From Bacteroidota bacterium (GTDB lineage Bacteria; Bacteroidota; Bacteroidia; Bacteroidales; UBA1556): a stretch of DNA of 20,126 nt. The translations under genes and the position numbers were made by a program. The DNA is taken from assembly GCA_003648395.1 (NCBI GenBank), contig QMPB01000013.1, positions 1 through 20,126 on the forward strand. The letters are read 5' to 3'. Below are positions 1 to 8,108 of the stretch, piece by piece. Every line of letters starts with the position of its first letter. The first letter of the stretch is position 1. The notes under the pieces were generated by a model that searched no databases, was not told the DNA's origin, and was given only the letters and a program-made list of their open reading frames with translations.

Positions 1-1
1 A

Positions 2-1519
2 ACTTTTCTTAATACTTTATTGCTAGGTCTAAATCTATTGAATAAGATTATTAAAGAACAGAAAGCTAAAAACGAAACTGTTGTTAGCGGTGCTGTAGCT
101 TTTGAGCTATATGACACTTATGGCTTTCCTTTAGATTTAACAGAACTTATTCTTAGTGAGAATAATATGACTGTTGATAATGCTGGTTTTGATGTGGAAA
201 TGCAAAAACAGAAACAGCGTTCTAGAACCGATGCTGCCAAAGAATCTTCTGATTGGGTGGTGCTTAATGATAATATTACTACTGAGTTTATTGGTTATGA
301 AAAAACAGAATTAGAGATTAATATTGTTAAATACAGAAAGCAGATAATTAAAAAGAAAGAGGTTTTTCAATTGGTGTTTGATAAGACTCCTTTTTATGCT
401 GAGAGTGGTGGACAAGTTGGTGACACTGGTTATATTCAATTTGAGAATGAGAAAATATTTGTAGTTGATACACAAAAAGAAAATAATTTGATTGTTCATT
501 ATACAAAAGAGCTCCCAAAAAATATTAACGAATCTCATATTGCTGTTGTAAATGAAAGTAGAAGAACTAGTATTTGCAATAATCACTCTGCTACTCATTT
601 GCTTCATTGGGCATTACGTAAAGTATTAGGTAAGCATGTGGAACAAAAAGGCTCCCTTGTTAATGAAAACGGACTTAGGTTTGACTTTTCTCACTTTAAT
701 AAACTCTCAGATGAAGAAGTAAAAGAGGTAGAAAGACTTGTAAATGCTAAGATTAGAAGTAATGCAATTTGTGATCTATTCTATGATATGAGCATGGACG
801 AAGCAGTAGAAATGGGTGCAATGGCTCTCTTTGGAGAGAAATATGGCGATAAAGTGCGAGTTGTAAGATTCGATGATTCGGTTGAACTTTGTGGTGGAAC
901 TCATGTCGGAGCTACTGGTGATATCGGTATGTTTGTAATTAAACAAGAAACTTCTATTGCTGCTGGTATACGTAGAATTGAGGCTATTACTGCTGATGTT
1001 GCTGAAGAATATCTTGCCGACCAAAGAGCTGTTGTTAGCGAATTAAAAACTATATTGAAAAACCAAAAAGACCTCGTTAAAGCAGTGGAAAATCTTCAAA
1101 CTCAAAATAAAGAATACCAAAAGAAGATTGAACAACTCAATGAAATTGCCATAAAACAACAAAAGCAAGAAATTGTTAGTAAAATTAAAGAGGTTAATGG
1201 AATAAACCTTTTGGCATCACAGGAAAATATGGAAGTTAATGATTTGAAAAAAATAGCTTATCAAATTATTAACGATAAAGAGAATTCAGTTGTGGTTTTT
1301 ACAGCCATTAATAATGGTAAACCAAATATTTGTGTTGCTGTTTCTAAAGACTTAATTGAAAGTAAGGGATTAAATGCTGGAAATATTGTTCGAGAGCTTG
1401 CCAAAGAAATCCAAGGTGGTGGTGGTGGCCAGGCAAATCTTGCTACTGCTGGTGGAAAGAATACTGATGCTTTACCTAATGTTTTGGCTAAAATTAATTC
1501 TATAATTGCTGAATTGTAG
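2..1519 (+). CDS. alaS: Alanyl-tRNA synthetase, C-terminal part (5' end outside window)
   Basis: Charges tRNA-Ala and hydrolyses mischarged Ser/Gly-tRNA-Ala in the cytoplasm. The reading frame is open to the left edge, and the first residues (TFLNTLLLGLNLL) already match the interior of the family, so no start lies here; the TTG at 20 is not a start. About 506 residues are present. Full-length AlaRS is about 870, so the N-terminal aminoacylation domain is missing from the window. Visible in order: the YDTYGFPLDLT segment (bases 110-140), the editing-domain metal motif HSATH (584-598), its second half CGGTH with Cys at 890 and His at 902, a coiled-coil-like Lys/Gln/Glu-rich linker (about 1040-1190), and the DHHA1/C-Ala domain with the Gly-rich GGGGGQ motif (1415-1432). 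The stop is TAG. gldB follows after 22 bases, so read-through is possible. The identification is secure. Confidence 0.97.
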   Translation, partial: TFLNTLLLGLNLLNKIIKEQKAKNETVVSGAVAFELYDTYGFPLDLTELILSENNMTVDNAGFDVEMQKQKQRSRTDAAKESSDWVVLNDNITTEFIGYEKTELEINIVKYRKQIIKKKEVFQLVFDKTPFYAESGGQVGDTGYIQFENEKIFVVDTQKENNLIVHYTKELPKNINESHIAVVNESRRTSICNNHSATHLLHWALRKVLGKHVEQKGSLVNENGLRFDFSHFNKLSDEEVKEVERLVNAKIRSNAICDLFYDMSMDEAVEMGAMALFGEKYGDKVRVVRFDDSVELCGGTHVGATGDIGMFVIKQETSIAAGIRRIEAITADVAEEYLADQRAVVSELKTILKNQKDLVKAVENLQTQNKEYQKKIEQLNEIAIKQQKQEIVSKIKEVNGINLLASQENMEVNDLKKIAYQIINDKENSVVVFTAINNGKPNICVAVSKDLIESKGLNAGNIVRELAKEIQGGGGGQANLATAGGKNTDALPNVLAKINSIIAEL

Positions 1520-1541
1520 TTACTGTATGAAAATATAATTC

Positions 1542-2540
1542 ATGAAAATAAATATTCTACTTCTATTTGTTCTAATAATTCTATTAGCAACATCTTGCAA
1601 TAGCGATGAACCTAATCTTAAAAAAGATTTAAGTAAGATTCAAAAACAGGAGGTTAATTTTAGAACCTACGCTAATACTTTATTTTCAATAAATAAGGAC
1701 TCATTTATTTACCAAGTTCCAAAATTGAAAAATCAGTTTCCGCTATTTTTATCAGAAAATACTGAAGATACTCTTGCTCTTTTAAGCTTAAAGTCATTCT
1801 TCGCTGACCCATATATGATTGAACTAAATAATATGGTTAAGGAAAAGTATCCTAGTTTAAAAAATATAGAATCTGAGCTATCAAATGCTATTCATTACTA
1901 TCATTATTATTTTGATTTACCAAAAGAGTTTAGTTACTATACTTATATTTCGGGTTTGGATATTAATAGCCCAATAAAAGTTATAGATAGTAATATTGTT
2001 GTTGGAATGGATTTGTATTTAGGATCTCATAGCAAAGTTTATGCTATGAGCGGATTCCCAAAGTATAAAAGCAAATGGCTTATTGAGCAAGAAATTGTAC
2101 CAAATATAATGAGTGAACTTGCAACAGGAATGATGCCATTGAAAGACAAATCATCTCAGCTGATAAACCAAATGATATACGAGGGAAAACGACTTTTCTT
2201 TATTCAAGCAACTATGCCAGAACTATCTGATACACTATTGTTAAAGTATAGTAAAACCCAAATTGATTGGTGCAATAAGAACGAAGCAAGGCTGTGGTCG
2301 TTTATGGTTGAAAATCAGTTTCTATTTAGCACAGACATATCATTTCAAAAGAAGTTTATGAACGATGCTCCTTTTACTAGCATTCTGTCAACAGAAGCTC
2401 CTGCACGACTTGGGCAATTTTTAGGTTGGAGAATAGTAAACAAATATATGGCTCAAACAGAGTCTTCACTAGCAGAATTAATGACAGAATCAAACGCTCA
2501 AATGATTCTTAAGAAATCTAAGTATAAGCCTAAACGCTAA
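1542..2540 (+). CDS. gldB: Gliding motility lipoprotein GldB-like
   Basis: A 332-residue lipoprotein. It starts with a hydrophobic signal peptide and lipobox (LATSC, lipidated Cys19). The rest matches my knowledge of GldB in motif order: FFADPYMIELNNMVKEKYP (86-104), a Tyr/His-rich HYYHYYF (118-124), YTYISGLDI (133-141), MDLYLGS (156-162), QMIYEGKRLFF (210-220), WCNKNEARLW (243-252), NDAPFTS (274-280) and RLGQFLGWRIV (289-299). GldB is needed for gliding and works with the Gld/type IX secretion machinery in Flavobacterium; its biochemical role is not known. It is often next to gldC, but here the next gene is a peptidase. After Cys19 the residues are N-S-D-E, which resembles the acidic surface-export signal of Bacteroidota lipoproteins, so surface exposure is possible (inference). 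An ATG at 1525 hits a stop after three codons, so 1542 is the start. Confidence 0.85.
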   Translation: MKINILLLFVLIILLATSCNSDEPNLKKDLSKIQKQEVNFRTYANTLFSINKDSFIYQVPKLKNQFPLFLSENTEDTLALLSLKSFFADPYMIELNNMVKEKYPSLKNIESELSNAIHYYHYYFDLPKEFSYYTYISGLDINSPIKVIDSNIVVGMDLYLGSHSKVYAMSGFPKYKSKWLIEQEIVPNIMSELATGMMPLKDKSSQLINQMIYEGKRLFFIQATMPELSDTLLLKYSKTQIDWCNKNEARLWSFMVENQFLFSTDISFQKKFMNDAPFTSILSTEAPARLGQFLGWRIVNKYMAQTESSLAELMTESNAQMILKKSKYKPKR

Positions 2541-2580
2541 GAGTTGAGTAGAAATAAATATTATACATTATCCCTTTTAC

Positions 2581-2588
2581 TATCTTTG
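2581..2588 (+). promoter_or_regulatory. Probable -7 promoter element for the peptidase-dxr-rseP run
   Basis: TATCTTTG is an exact match to the Bacteroidota -7 consensus TAnnTTTG. It lies 19 bases before the ATG of the M23 peptidase gene, giving a very short leader. No TTG lies at the expected -33 distance; the nearest (2544-2546) is too far upstream. The assignment therefore rests on the -7 element and its position in the 67-base gap after gldB. Confidence 0.6.
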
Positions 2589-2607
2589 CGGCAAATTAGA
2601 ATAGTTA

Positions 2608-3501
2608 ATGACAAAAGAGAACAAAAAACGAGGTTTAATAAAGCGAATTTTCCAAAATTGGAATTATAAATATAAGCTAGTAGTCATGAATGAAATGACT
2701 TTCGAGGAGCATATGACTTTTAGATTGTCACGCATGAATATACTGATGCTTTATGTTTTATTTTCAATATTTTCTATTGCTCTTACAATCTTTATGATTT
2801 ATGTAACTCCACTTAAAGAGTATATACCTGGTTACGCGAGTGTGGAGAAAGTTAAGCAAGTGTATATCAATCAGTTTAGAATAGATTCTTTGGAATTAGA
2901 AATAAGGCAACGAGATTTGTATCTTGCTAATTTTAAACATAGAATTCTTCAAGGGGAAGATCTTGGGAAAAAAGATACTATAATGGTTAGCATAAAAAAA
3001 GATATTGATTATAAAAACATACCTGACTCTAGGTCTTATCAAGACTCCATACTCAGAAAAGAATGGGAAAAAGAAACAGACTATGATTTAGTTTATTATA
3101 AAGATCATCATAAAAGTTCAGGAATAAGTAGATTTGTGTTCTTTACTCCAATACACGGAACTGTAATTAATGGTTTTGATAGTAAGAAAGGCCATTTTGG
3201 AGTAGATATTCTTGGTAAAAAGAATACTCCAATAAAATCGACACTTGATGGTACTGTACTATTTTCAGGGTGGACTTACGAAAATGGATATGTAATTGCA
3301 TTACAACATGGTGACAATTTAATTAGTGTCTATAAACACAATTCCTCGCTAATAAGGGCTGAAGGAGATAGGGTAAAAGCTGGAGATGCTATTGCTATAA
3401 TTGGCAATACAGGAAAATACACATCTGGTCCCCATCTTCATTTTGAGCTTTGGTATTATCGTAACCCAACTAATCCTGTTGACTTTATTAATTTTGATTA
3501 G
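2608..3501 (+). CDS. Membrane-anchored M23 family metallopeptidase
   Basis: A 297-residue LytM/M23 zinc peptidase expected to act on, or help regulate cleavage of, peptidoglycan cross-bridges in the periplasm. A basic cytoplasmic N-terminus is followed by one membrane segment (about 44-66), then a periplasmic stretch with a short coiled-coil-like part (about 78-112). The catalytic domain covers about 178-292. All zinc and catalytic residues are visible: H196 and D200 (HxxxD in KGHFGVD), H244 (YKH) and H276/H278 (GPHLHFE). It should therefore be active rather than a degenerate EnvC-like activator. It is the first gene of a run, with dxr starting 11 bases after its stop. The physiological substrate cannot be read from sequence. 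Confidence 0.9.
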   Translation: MTKENKKRGLIKRIFQNWNYKYKLVVMNEMTFEEHMTFRLSRMNILMLYVLFSIFSIALTIFMIYVTPLKEYIPGYASVEKVKQVYINQFRIDSLELEIRQRDLYLANFKHRILQGEDLGKKDTIMVSIKKDIDYKNIPDSRSYQDSILRKEWEKETDYDLVYYKDHHKSSGISRFVFFTPIHGTVINGFDSKKGHFGVDILGKKNTPIKSTLDGTVLFSGWTYENGYVIALQHGDNLISVYKHNSSLIRAEGDRVKAGDAIAIIGNTGKYTSGPHLHFELWYYRNPTNPVDFINFD

Positions 3502-3512
3502 AAAACCATATT

Positions 3513-4691
3513 ATGAATAATTTTTCTCCAGAGGAAAACCCCAAAAAACATATTGCAGTATTAGGTTCAACAGGCTCTATTGGTGTTCAAGCCCTTGAGG
3601 TTGTTGAAAGTCATCCCAATTATTTTGTTGTAGAAGTTCTTACAGCTGGAAATAATGTTGATTTACTTATTCAACAAGCTATTAAGTTTAACCCGAATGT
3701 TGTAGTAATAGAGAATGAGAGTCTTTATACTAAATTGAGAGATGCTCTTGAATCTCTTGATATACACGTTTATGCAGGTACTAAGGCCATAAATCAGGTA
3801 GTAGAAATGGAAAGCATTGATATGGTTCTTATGGCAATAGTTGGGTTTGCAGCATTAGCTCCTACTTTAAATGCAATAGAGCACGAAAAACAAATTGCCA
3901 TTGCAAATAAGGAGACTTTTGTAGTTGCTGGAGAATTAGTTACTAAGAAAGCAAAAGAAAAAGGTGTTAATTTATACCCAATTGATTCTGAGCATTCAGC
4001 TATTTTTCAGTGCTTAGTTGGTGAATTTCACAATCCTGTTGAGAAGATTATTCTTACTGCCTCAGGAGGTCCTTTTAGAGGAAAGGATATTGATTTCTTA
4101 AAAACGGTTACACTTAAAGATGCTCTTAAACACCCCAACTGGGAAATGGGTAATAAAATTACAATTGACTCTGCAAGTATGATGAATAAAGGGTTAGAGG
4201 TAATTGAAGCTCATTGGTTATTCTCACTTCCTGCTGATAAAATAGAAATAGTTGTTCACCCTCAATCCATAGTTCATTCTATGGTACAGTTTACTGATGG
4301 AAGCATAAAAGCTCAGATGGGTTTACCAGATATGAAGCTCCCAATTCAATATGCACTATCATATCCTAATCGCTTGAAAAACGATTTTCCTCGTCTTGAT
4401 TTTAGTCTCTATTCTAAATTAACATTTGAATCCGCTGATATGCAAAATTTTCGTAATCTTGCACTCGCTTATCAAGCACTGGAAAAAGGGGGCAATATGC
4501 CAGGAATTCTCAATGCTGCAAATGAAATGGCTGTAAATGCCTTTTTAAAAGAAGATATTAGTTTTGTACAAATGCCAGAACTAATTGAAAATTGCATGGA
4601 TAATATTCAGTTCATTAATCACCCTAACTACAATGAGTTAATAATGAGCGATAAGGAAACAAGACAGTATTTTACAGCTTTAATCAAATAA
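3513..4691 (+). CDS. dxr: 1-deoxy-D-xylulose-5-phosphate reductoisomerase
   Basis: Second enzyme of the MEP isoprenoid pathway: NADPH-dependent rearrangement and reduction of DXP to MEP, in the cytosol, the target of fosmidomycin. The length of 392 residues is normal. The NADPH-binding loop GSTGSIG is at 18-24. Metal ligands are D158 and E160 (IDSEHSAIFQ) and E229 in MNKGLEVIEAHWLF, matching E. coli D150, E152 and E231. The SGGPFRG loop is at 184-190. The nine residues before KKHIAVLG are an extension compared with many homologues, but no internal start codon would give a shorter form. It lies 11 bases after the M23 gene and 12 bases before rseP, so co-transcription is likely. Confidence 0.97.
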   Translation: MNNFSPEENPKKHIAVLGSTGSIGVQALEVVESHPNYFVVEVLTAGNNVDLLIQQAIKFNPNVVVIENESLYTKLRDALESLDIHVYAGTKAINQVVEMESIDMVLMAIVGFAALAPTLNAIEHEKQIAIANKETFVVAGELVTKKAKEKGVNLYPIDSEHSAIFQCLVGEFHNPVEKIILTASGGPFRGKDIDFLKTVTLKDALKHPNWEMGNKITIDSASMMNKGLEVIEAHWLFSLPADKIEIVVHPQSIVHSMVQFTDGSIKAQMGLPDMKLPIQYALSYPNRLKNDFPRLDFSLYSKLTFESADMQNFRNLALAYQALEKGGNMPGILNAANEMAVNAFLKEDISFVQMPELIENCMDNIQFINHPNYNELIMSDKETRQYFTALIK

Positions 4692-4703
4692 GGAAATATT
4701 TTT

Positions 4704-6017
4704 ATGGATGGATTAATAATGGCGGGTCAATTAATTTTGGCTCTATCGATAATAGTTACAATTCACGAGTTCGGGCACTTCATAGCGGCTAGAGCTTTTG
4801 GAATTAGAGTAGAAAAATTCTTTCTATTCTTTGATGCTTGGGGCATTAAGCTTTTTAAATTTAAAAAAGGAGATACTGAATATGGTATTGGTTGGCTTCC
4901 TCTTGGTGGATATGTTAAAATATCAGGAATGATAGACGAGTCAATGGATAAAGAAGCAATGAAATTACCCCCAAAAGACTATGAATTTCGTTCAAAACCA
5001 GCTTGGCAACGTCTTATTGTTATGCTGGGTGGAGTAGTAATGAATTTTATTCTTGGAATTGCTCTAATGACCTTTGTTACACTCAAATATGAAAAAGAAT
5101 ACCTTCCAGTTGAGTCAATTAATACTGGAATATATGCTTACGATTTAGGTAAAAAAATCGGCTTTGAAACTGGTGATAAATTAGTTTCTGTAAACGGAGA
5201 AAAACTTGATCGTTTTAGTGATATCACTTCTCAAAGCAACTTAATGGGAGCTACAGTTACTGTACTTCGCAATGGAGAAGAAGTGGAAATTATTATTCCT
5301 GATGATTTCTATAAGAACTATACTAAATCTAGACCTTTATTTATTCGTGCCGATAATTATGCTTTTAGTATTGATAGTGTTTTAGCTGATGGGCCTGCCG
5401 ATAAAGCAGGAGTGCTTTCTGGTGATAAAATTTTATTCGTCGATAGTGTTGAGATAAATAGCTTCGGAGATTTTAGAAATTCAGTAGTTAATAATGGTGG
5501 TGAAACAGTAGCATTTAAATTACTAAGAGCAAATGATACATTAAACCTTAATGTTAATGTAGATAGTGCTGGACTTGTTGGAGTATTTACTAATATTCCG
5601 CCATATAAGTACAAAGACTATTCACTAGCTGATGGACTAAAATATGGGTGGAATGATGGTATTTCTGTACTTGAAGCTAATGCAAAAGGTTTTGGTAAGA
5701 TATTCAGTGGAAAAGAAAAAGCAACAGATTCTCTTCAAGGACCAATTGGTATTGCTACAATTTATGGTAGTGAGTGGAAATGGCATCGTTTCTGGTTTTT
5801 AACTGCAATGATTTCTCTTATACTTGCTTTTATGAATCTACTTCCTATTCCTGCTTTAGATGGTGGTCATGTAGTTTTCTTGACTTTTGAAGCAATTACT
5901 AGACGTAAATTGTCTGATAAATTCATGGAGAAGGCTCAAATGGTTGGAATGGTACTACTTCTTGGTTTAATGGTTTTTGTTATTGGAAATGATATTTGGA
6001 AACATATATTAAATTAA
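4704..6017 (+). CDS. rseP: RIP metalloprotease RseP (site-2 protease, M50)
   Basis: Inner-membrane zinc protease that cuts substrates within the membrane, such as anti-sigma factors after a first periplasmic cut, and signal-peptide remnants. Length is 437 residues. TM1 (about 6-28) carries the active-site HEFGH (H21, E22, H25). TM2 is about 104-128, TM3 about 362-384, and TM4 about 412-430. The third zinc ligand is D386 in PALDGGHV. Two PDZ domains lie between TM2 and TM3 (about 138-200 and 221-297); the second has the typical GPADKAGVLSGD start. A second in-frame ATG at M6 could also be used. No anti-sigma factor or DegS-like gene is in the window, so its substrate is unknown. It sits between dxr and dxs; dxr next to rseP is also seen in other bacteria. 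Confidence 0.96.
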   Translation: MDGLIMAGQLILALSIIVTIHEFGHFIAARAFGIRVEKFFLFFDAWGIKLFKFKKGDTEYGIGWLPLGGYVKISGMIDESMDKEAMKLPPKDYEFRSKPAWQRLIVMLGGVVMNFILGIALMTFVTLKYEKEYLPVESINTGIYAYDLGKKIGFETGDKLVSVNGEKLDRFSDITSQSNLMGATVTVLRNGEEVEIIIPDDFYKNYTKSRPLFIRADNYAFSIDSVLADGPADKAGVLSGDKILFVDSVEINSFGDFRNSVVNNGGETVAFKLLRANDTLNLNVNVDSAGLVGVFTNIPPYKYKDYSLADGLKYGWNDGISVLEANAKGFGKIFSGKEKATDSLQGPIGIATIYGSEWKWHRFWFLTAMISLILAFMNLLPIPALDGGHVVFLTFEAITRRKLSDKFMEKAQMVGMVLLLGLMVFVIGNDIWKHILN

Positions 6018-6022
6018 ATTTG
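6015..6022 (+). promoter_or_regulatory. Possible -7 element upstream of dxs
   Basis: TAAATTTG fits TAnnTTTG and overlaps the rseP stop codon (6015-6017). A TTTG at 5995-5998 lies 16 bases upstream, slightly short for a -33 element. It would give dxs its own promoter with a leader of about 35 bases, but in such AT-rich DNA a chance match is easy. dxs may simply be read from the upstream run, since the gap is only 47 bases. Confidence 0.3.
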
Positions 6023-6064
6023 CATTCATTCTTAAATTAGAATTTAGATTTATTAATAGCATAT

Positions 6065-7969
6065 ATGGACACTAAGGAAATAATAAAATATCAATATCTA
6101 GACAAAATAGATAATCCTAAAGATCTTAAAGGAGTAAAAAGGGAGGATTTGTCTTTTGTGTGTGCTGATATTAGAAAATTTATTATTGATAATCTTTGTG
6201 ATAATCCAGGTCATTTTGGTGCTAGTTTAGGAGTGGTAGAACTTACAGTTGCTTTGCACTATATCTATAATACTCCTTACGACAAAATTGTGTGGGACGT
6301 AGGTCATCAAGCTTATGGTCATAAAATTCTAACTGGCAGAAAATCCCAATTTCATACAAATAGAACACTTGGGGGTATAAGTGGATTTCCTAAAATTAAT
6401 GAAAGTGAATTCGATGCTTTTGGAGTTGGTCACGCCTCCACATCAATATCTGCTGCTTTAGGCATGTCTGTTGCTTCTAGATTACTTGGAGAAAATGACC
6501 GTCATCATATTGCTATTATTGGCGATGGCGCTCTTACTGGTGGAGAAGCTTTTGAGGCTTTAAATAATGCTGGTGTTGTAAAATCTAATGTATTGGTAAT
6601 ACTTAACGACAATGGTATATCAATAGATAAAGGTGTTGGTTCTCTAAAAGAATTTCTACTTGATGTTACTACTTCTAAAGCTTATAATAGGTTTAAAGAT
6701 AAAACCTGGGATGCACTAGGGGCATTAGGAACAAAAGGTCCAACTCCAAGAAAGATTATCCAAAGAATTGGGCAAGCTGTTAAGGATACATTCTTAAAGC
6801 GCTCTGACTTGATGGAATCCTTAAATATGCGTTATTTTGGGCCAATTGATGGTTATGATGTTGATAGATTAGTTCGTATTTTAAAGCTCTTAAAAGAGAT
6901 TCCAGGACCTAAGTTATTACATGTAGTTTCAAAGAAAGGTAAAGGTTTTGAACAAGCAGAAAAAAATCAAACAACTTTTCATGCACCAGGAAAATTTAAT
7001 AAGAATACTGGTGAAATAGAGAAAATTGACACTTCGCATCTACCTCCTAAATACCAAGATGTTTTTGGCAATACTATTTTAGAATTAGCTAAAAAGAATA
7101 AAGATATTGTTGCTGTTACTCCTGCTATGTTAAGTGGTAGCTCACTAACTATAATGCAGAAAGAACTTCCAGAACGAGTTTTTGATGTTGGTATTGCAGA
7201 ACAGCATGCCGTTACTTTTAGTGCAGGCATGGCAGTACAAGGTTTAATTCCATTCTGTAATATATATAGTACTTTCTTACAACGAGCTTACGATCAGATT
7301 ATTCATGATGTAGCTTTACAAGAGCTTAATGTTGTATTCTGTATTGATAGAGGTGGTCTAGTAGGTGAAGATGGACCTACGCATCATGGAAGTTTTGATT
7401 TAGCATATCTTCGACTTGTTCCAAATATGACAATTATGGCTCCCATGAATGAAATGGAGCTTCGTAATATGATTTATACTTGCCAGAAACGAAGACTTGG
7501 AGCTGTTTCTATTCGCTATCCTCGAGGTCGTGGAAATAATATTAATTGGAAAAATGAGTTTCAAGAAATAGAAATTGGAAAAGGAAATAAACTCATTGAA
7601 GGTAAAGAAATTGCAATAGCAAGTATTGGTCATGTTAGTAATTTTGCCATAGAAGCTGCCGAGAAGTTAAAATCAGAAGCTAATATTAGTGTTTATGATA
7701 TGAGGTTCTTAAAACCTTATGATGAAGATATGCTTCACGAAGTGTTTTCGAAACATAAATATATTATCAGTGTTGAAGATGGAACTATCATAGGAGGTTT
7801 AGGAAGTCTTCTTACTGAGTTCAAAAATGAACACAATTACTCTGCAGAAGTACATCTTTTAGGTATTCCAGATGTATTTATTGAGCACGGAAAACCATCT
7901 GAACTCCATGCTATATGTGGATATGATACCAGTGGAATTATTTCTAAAATAAAAAGTTTAATTTTTTAA
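6065..7969 (+). CDS. dxs: 1-deoxy-D-xylulose-5-phosphate synthase
   Basis: First, usually rate-limiting, enzyme of the MEP pathway: thiamine-diphosphate-dependent condensation of pyruvate and glyceraldehyde 3-phosphate to DXP, in the cytosol. Length of 634 residues is typical. The thiamine-diphosphate/metal motif GDG...N is present as G153-D154-G155 and N183 (E. coli D152/N181). The conserved glutamate that activates the cofactor is E379 in DVGIAEQHAV (E. coli E370). DRGGLVGEDGPTHHGSFD and the C-terminal transketolase domain are intact. The ATG at 6065 gives a normal N-terminus. The stop codon lies inside a hairpin that probably ends the transcript. With dxr about 1.4 kb upstream, the first two MEP steps are in one run of genes. 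Confidence 0.97.
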   Translation: MDTKEIIKYQYLDKIDNPKDLKGVKREDLSFVCADIRKFIIDNLCDNPGHFGASLGVVELTVALHYIYNTPYDKIVWDVGHQAYGHKILTGRKSQFHTNRTLGGISGFPKINESEFDAFGVGHASTSISAALGMSVASRLLGENDRHHIAIIGDGALTGGEAFEALNNAGVVKSNVLVILNDNGISIDKGVGSLKEFLLDVTTSKAYNRFKDKTWDALGALGTKGPTPRKIIQRIGQAVKDTFLKRSDLMESLNMRYFGPIDGYDVDRLVRILKLLKEIPGPKLLHVVSKKGKGFEQAEKNQTTFHAPGKFNKNTGEIEKIDTSHLPPKYQDVFGNTILELAKKNKDIVAVTPAMLSGSSLTIMQKELPERVFDVGIAEQHAVTFSAGMAVQGLIPFCNIYSTFLQRAYDQIIHDVALQELNVVFCIDRGGLVGEDGPTHHGSFDLAYLRLVPNMTIMAPMNEMELRNMIYTCQKRRLGAVSIRYPRGRGNNINWKNEFQEIEIGKGNKLIEGKEIAIASIGHVSNFAIEAAEKLKSEANISVYDMRFLKPYDEDMLHEVFSKHKYIISVEDGTIIGGLGSLLTEFKNEHNYSAEVHLLGIPDVFIEHGKPSELHAICGYDTSGIISKIKSLIF

Positions 7970-7977
7970 ACTTTTTT
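7951..7977 (+). terminator. AT-rich hairpin overlapping the dxs stop codon
   Basis: A perfect 11-bp stem (AAAAAGTTTAA at 7951-7961 with TTAAACTTTTT at 7966-7976), a 4-base T loop, and T-rich sequence continuing from the right arm. The dxs TAA (7967-7969) lies in the right arm. The stem has only one G-C pair... plus flanking A/T pairs, so it is weak thermally, but A-tract/stem/T-tract geometry fits an intrinsic terminator. Confidence 0.5.
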
Positions 7978-8017
7978 ATTTAATTTTACATCTGTTATTT
8001 TTACTCTCGGAGGTTAA

Positions 8018-8050
8018 ATTATTATTTGGGTATAATTACCAAATTATAAT
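8018..8050. repeat. Imperfect inverted repeat upstream of the Ca2+ exchanger
   Basis: ATTATTATTTGG (8018-8029) and CCAAATTATAAT (8039-8050) form a 12-bp inverted repeat with one mismatch and a 9-base spacer. It ends 58 bases before the exchanger start. No T-run follows on either strand, so it does not look like a terminator; an operator or a leader hairpin fits better. No convincing TAnnTTTG element was found in this 139-base gap. Confidence 0.45.
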
Positions 8051-8108
8051 AACGTTAATTTGTAAAAATACTAAATGAAATATTTTGATTATTAATCTAA
8101 ATTAATAA

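Noticed and set aside
20..22. TTG at 20 as a start codon of the first gene
   Set aside because: The frame is open to the window edge and the upstream residues match the interior of alanyl-tRNA synthetase.
5357..5614. Opposite-strand frames inside rseP, dxs, alaS and the exchanger
   Set aside because: They lie wholly within well-identified genes, have no recognisable motif and no promoter, and are typical shadows in AT-rich DNA.
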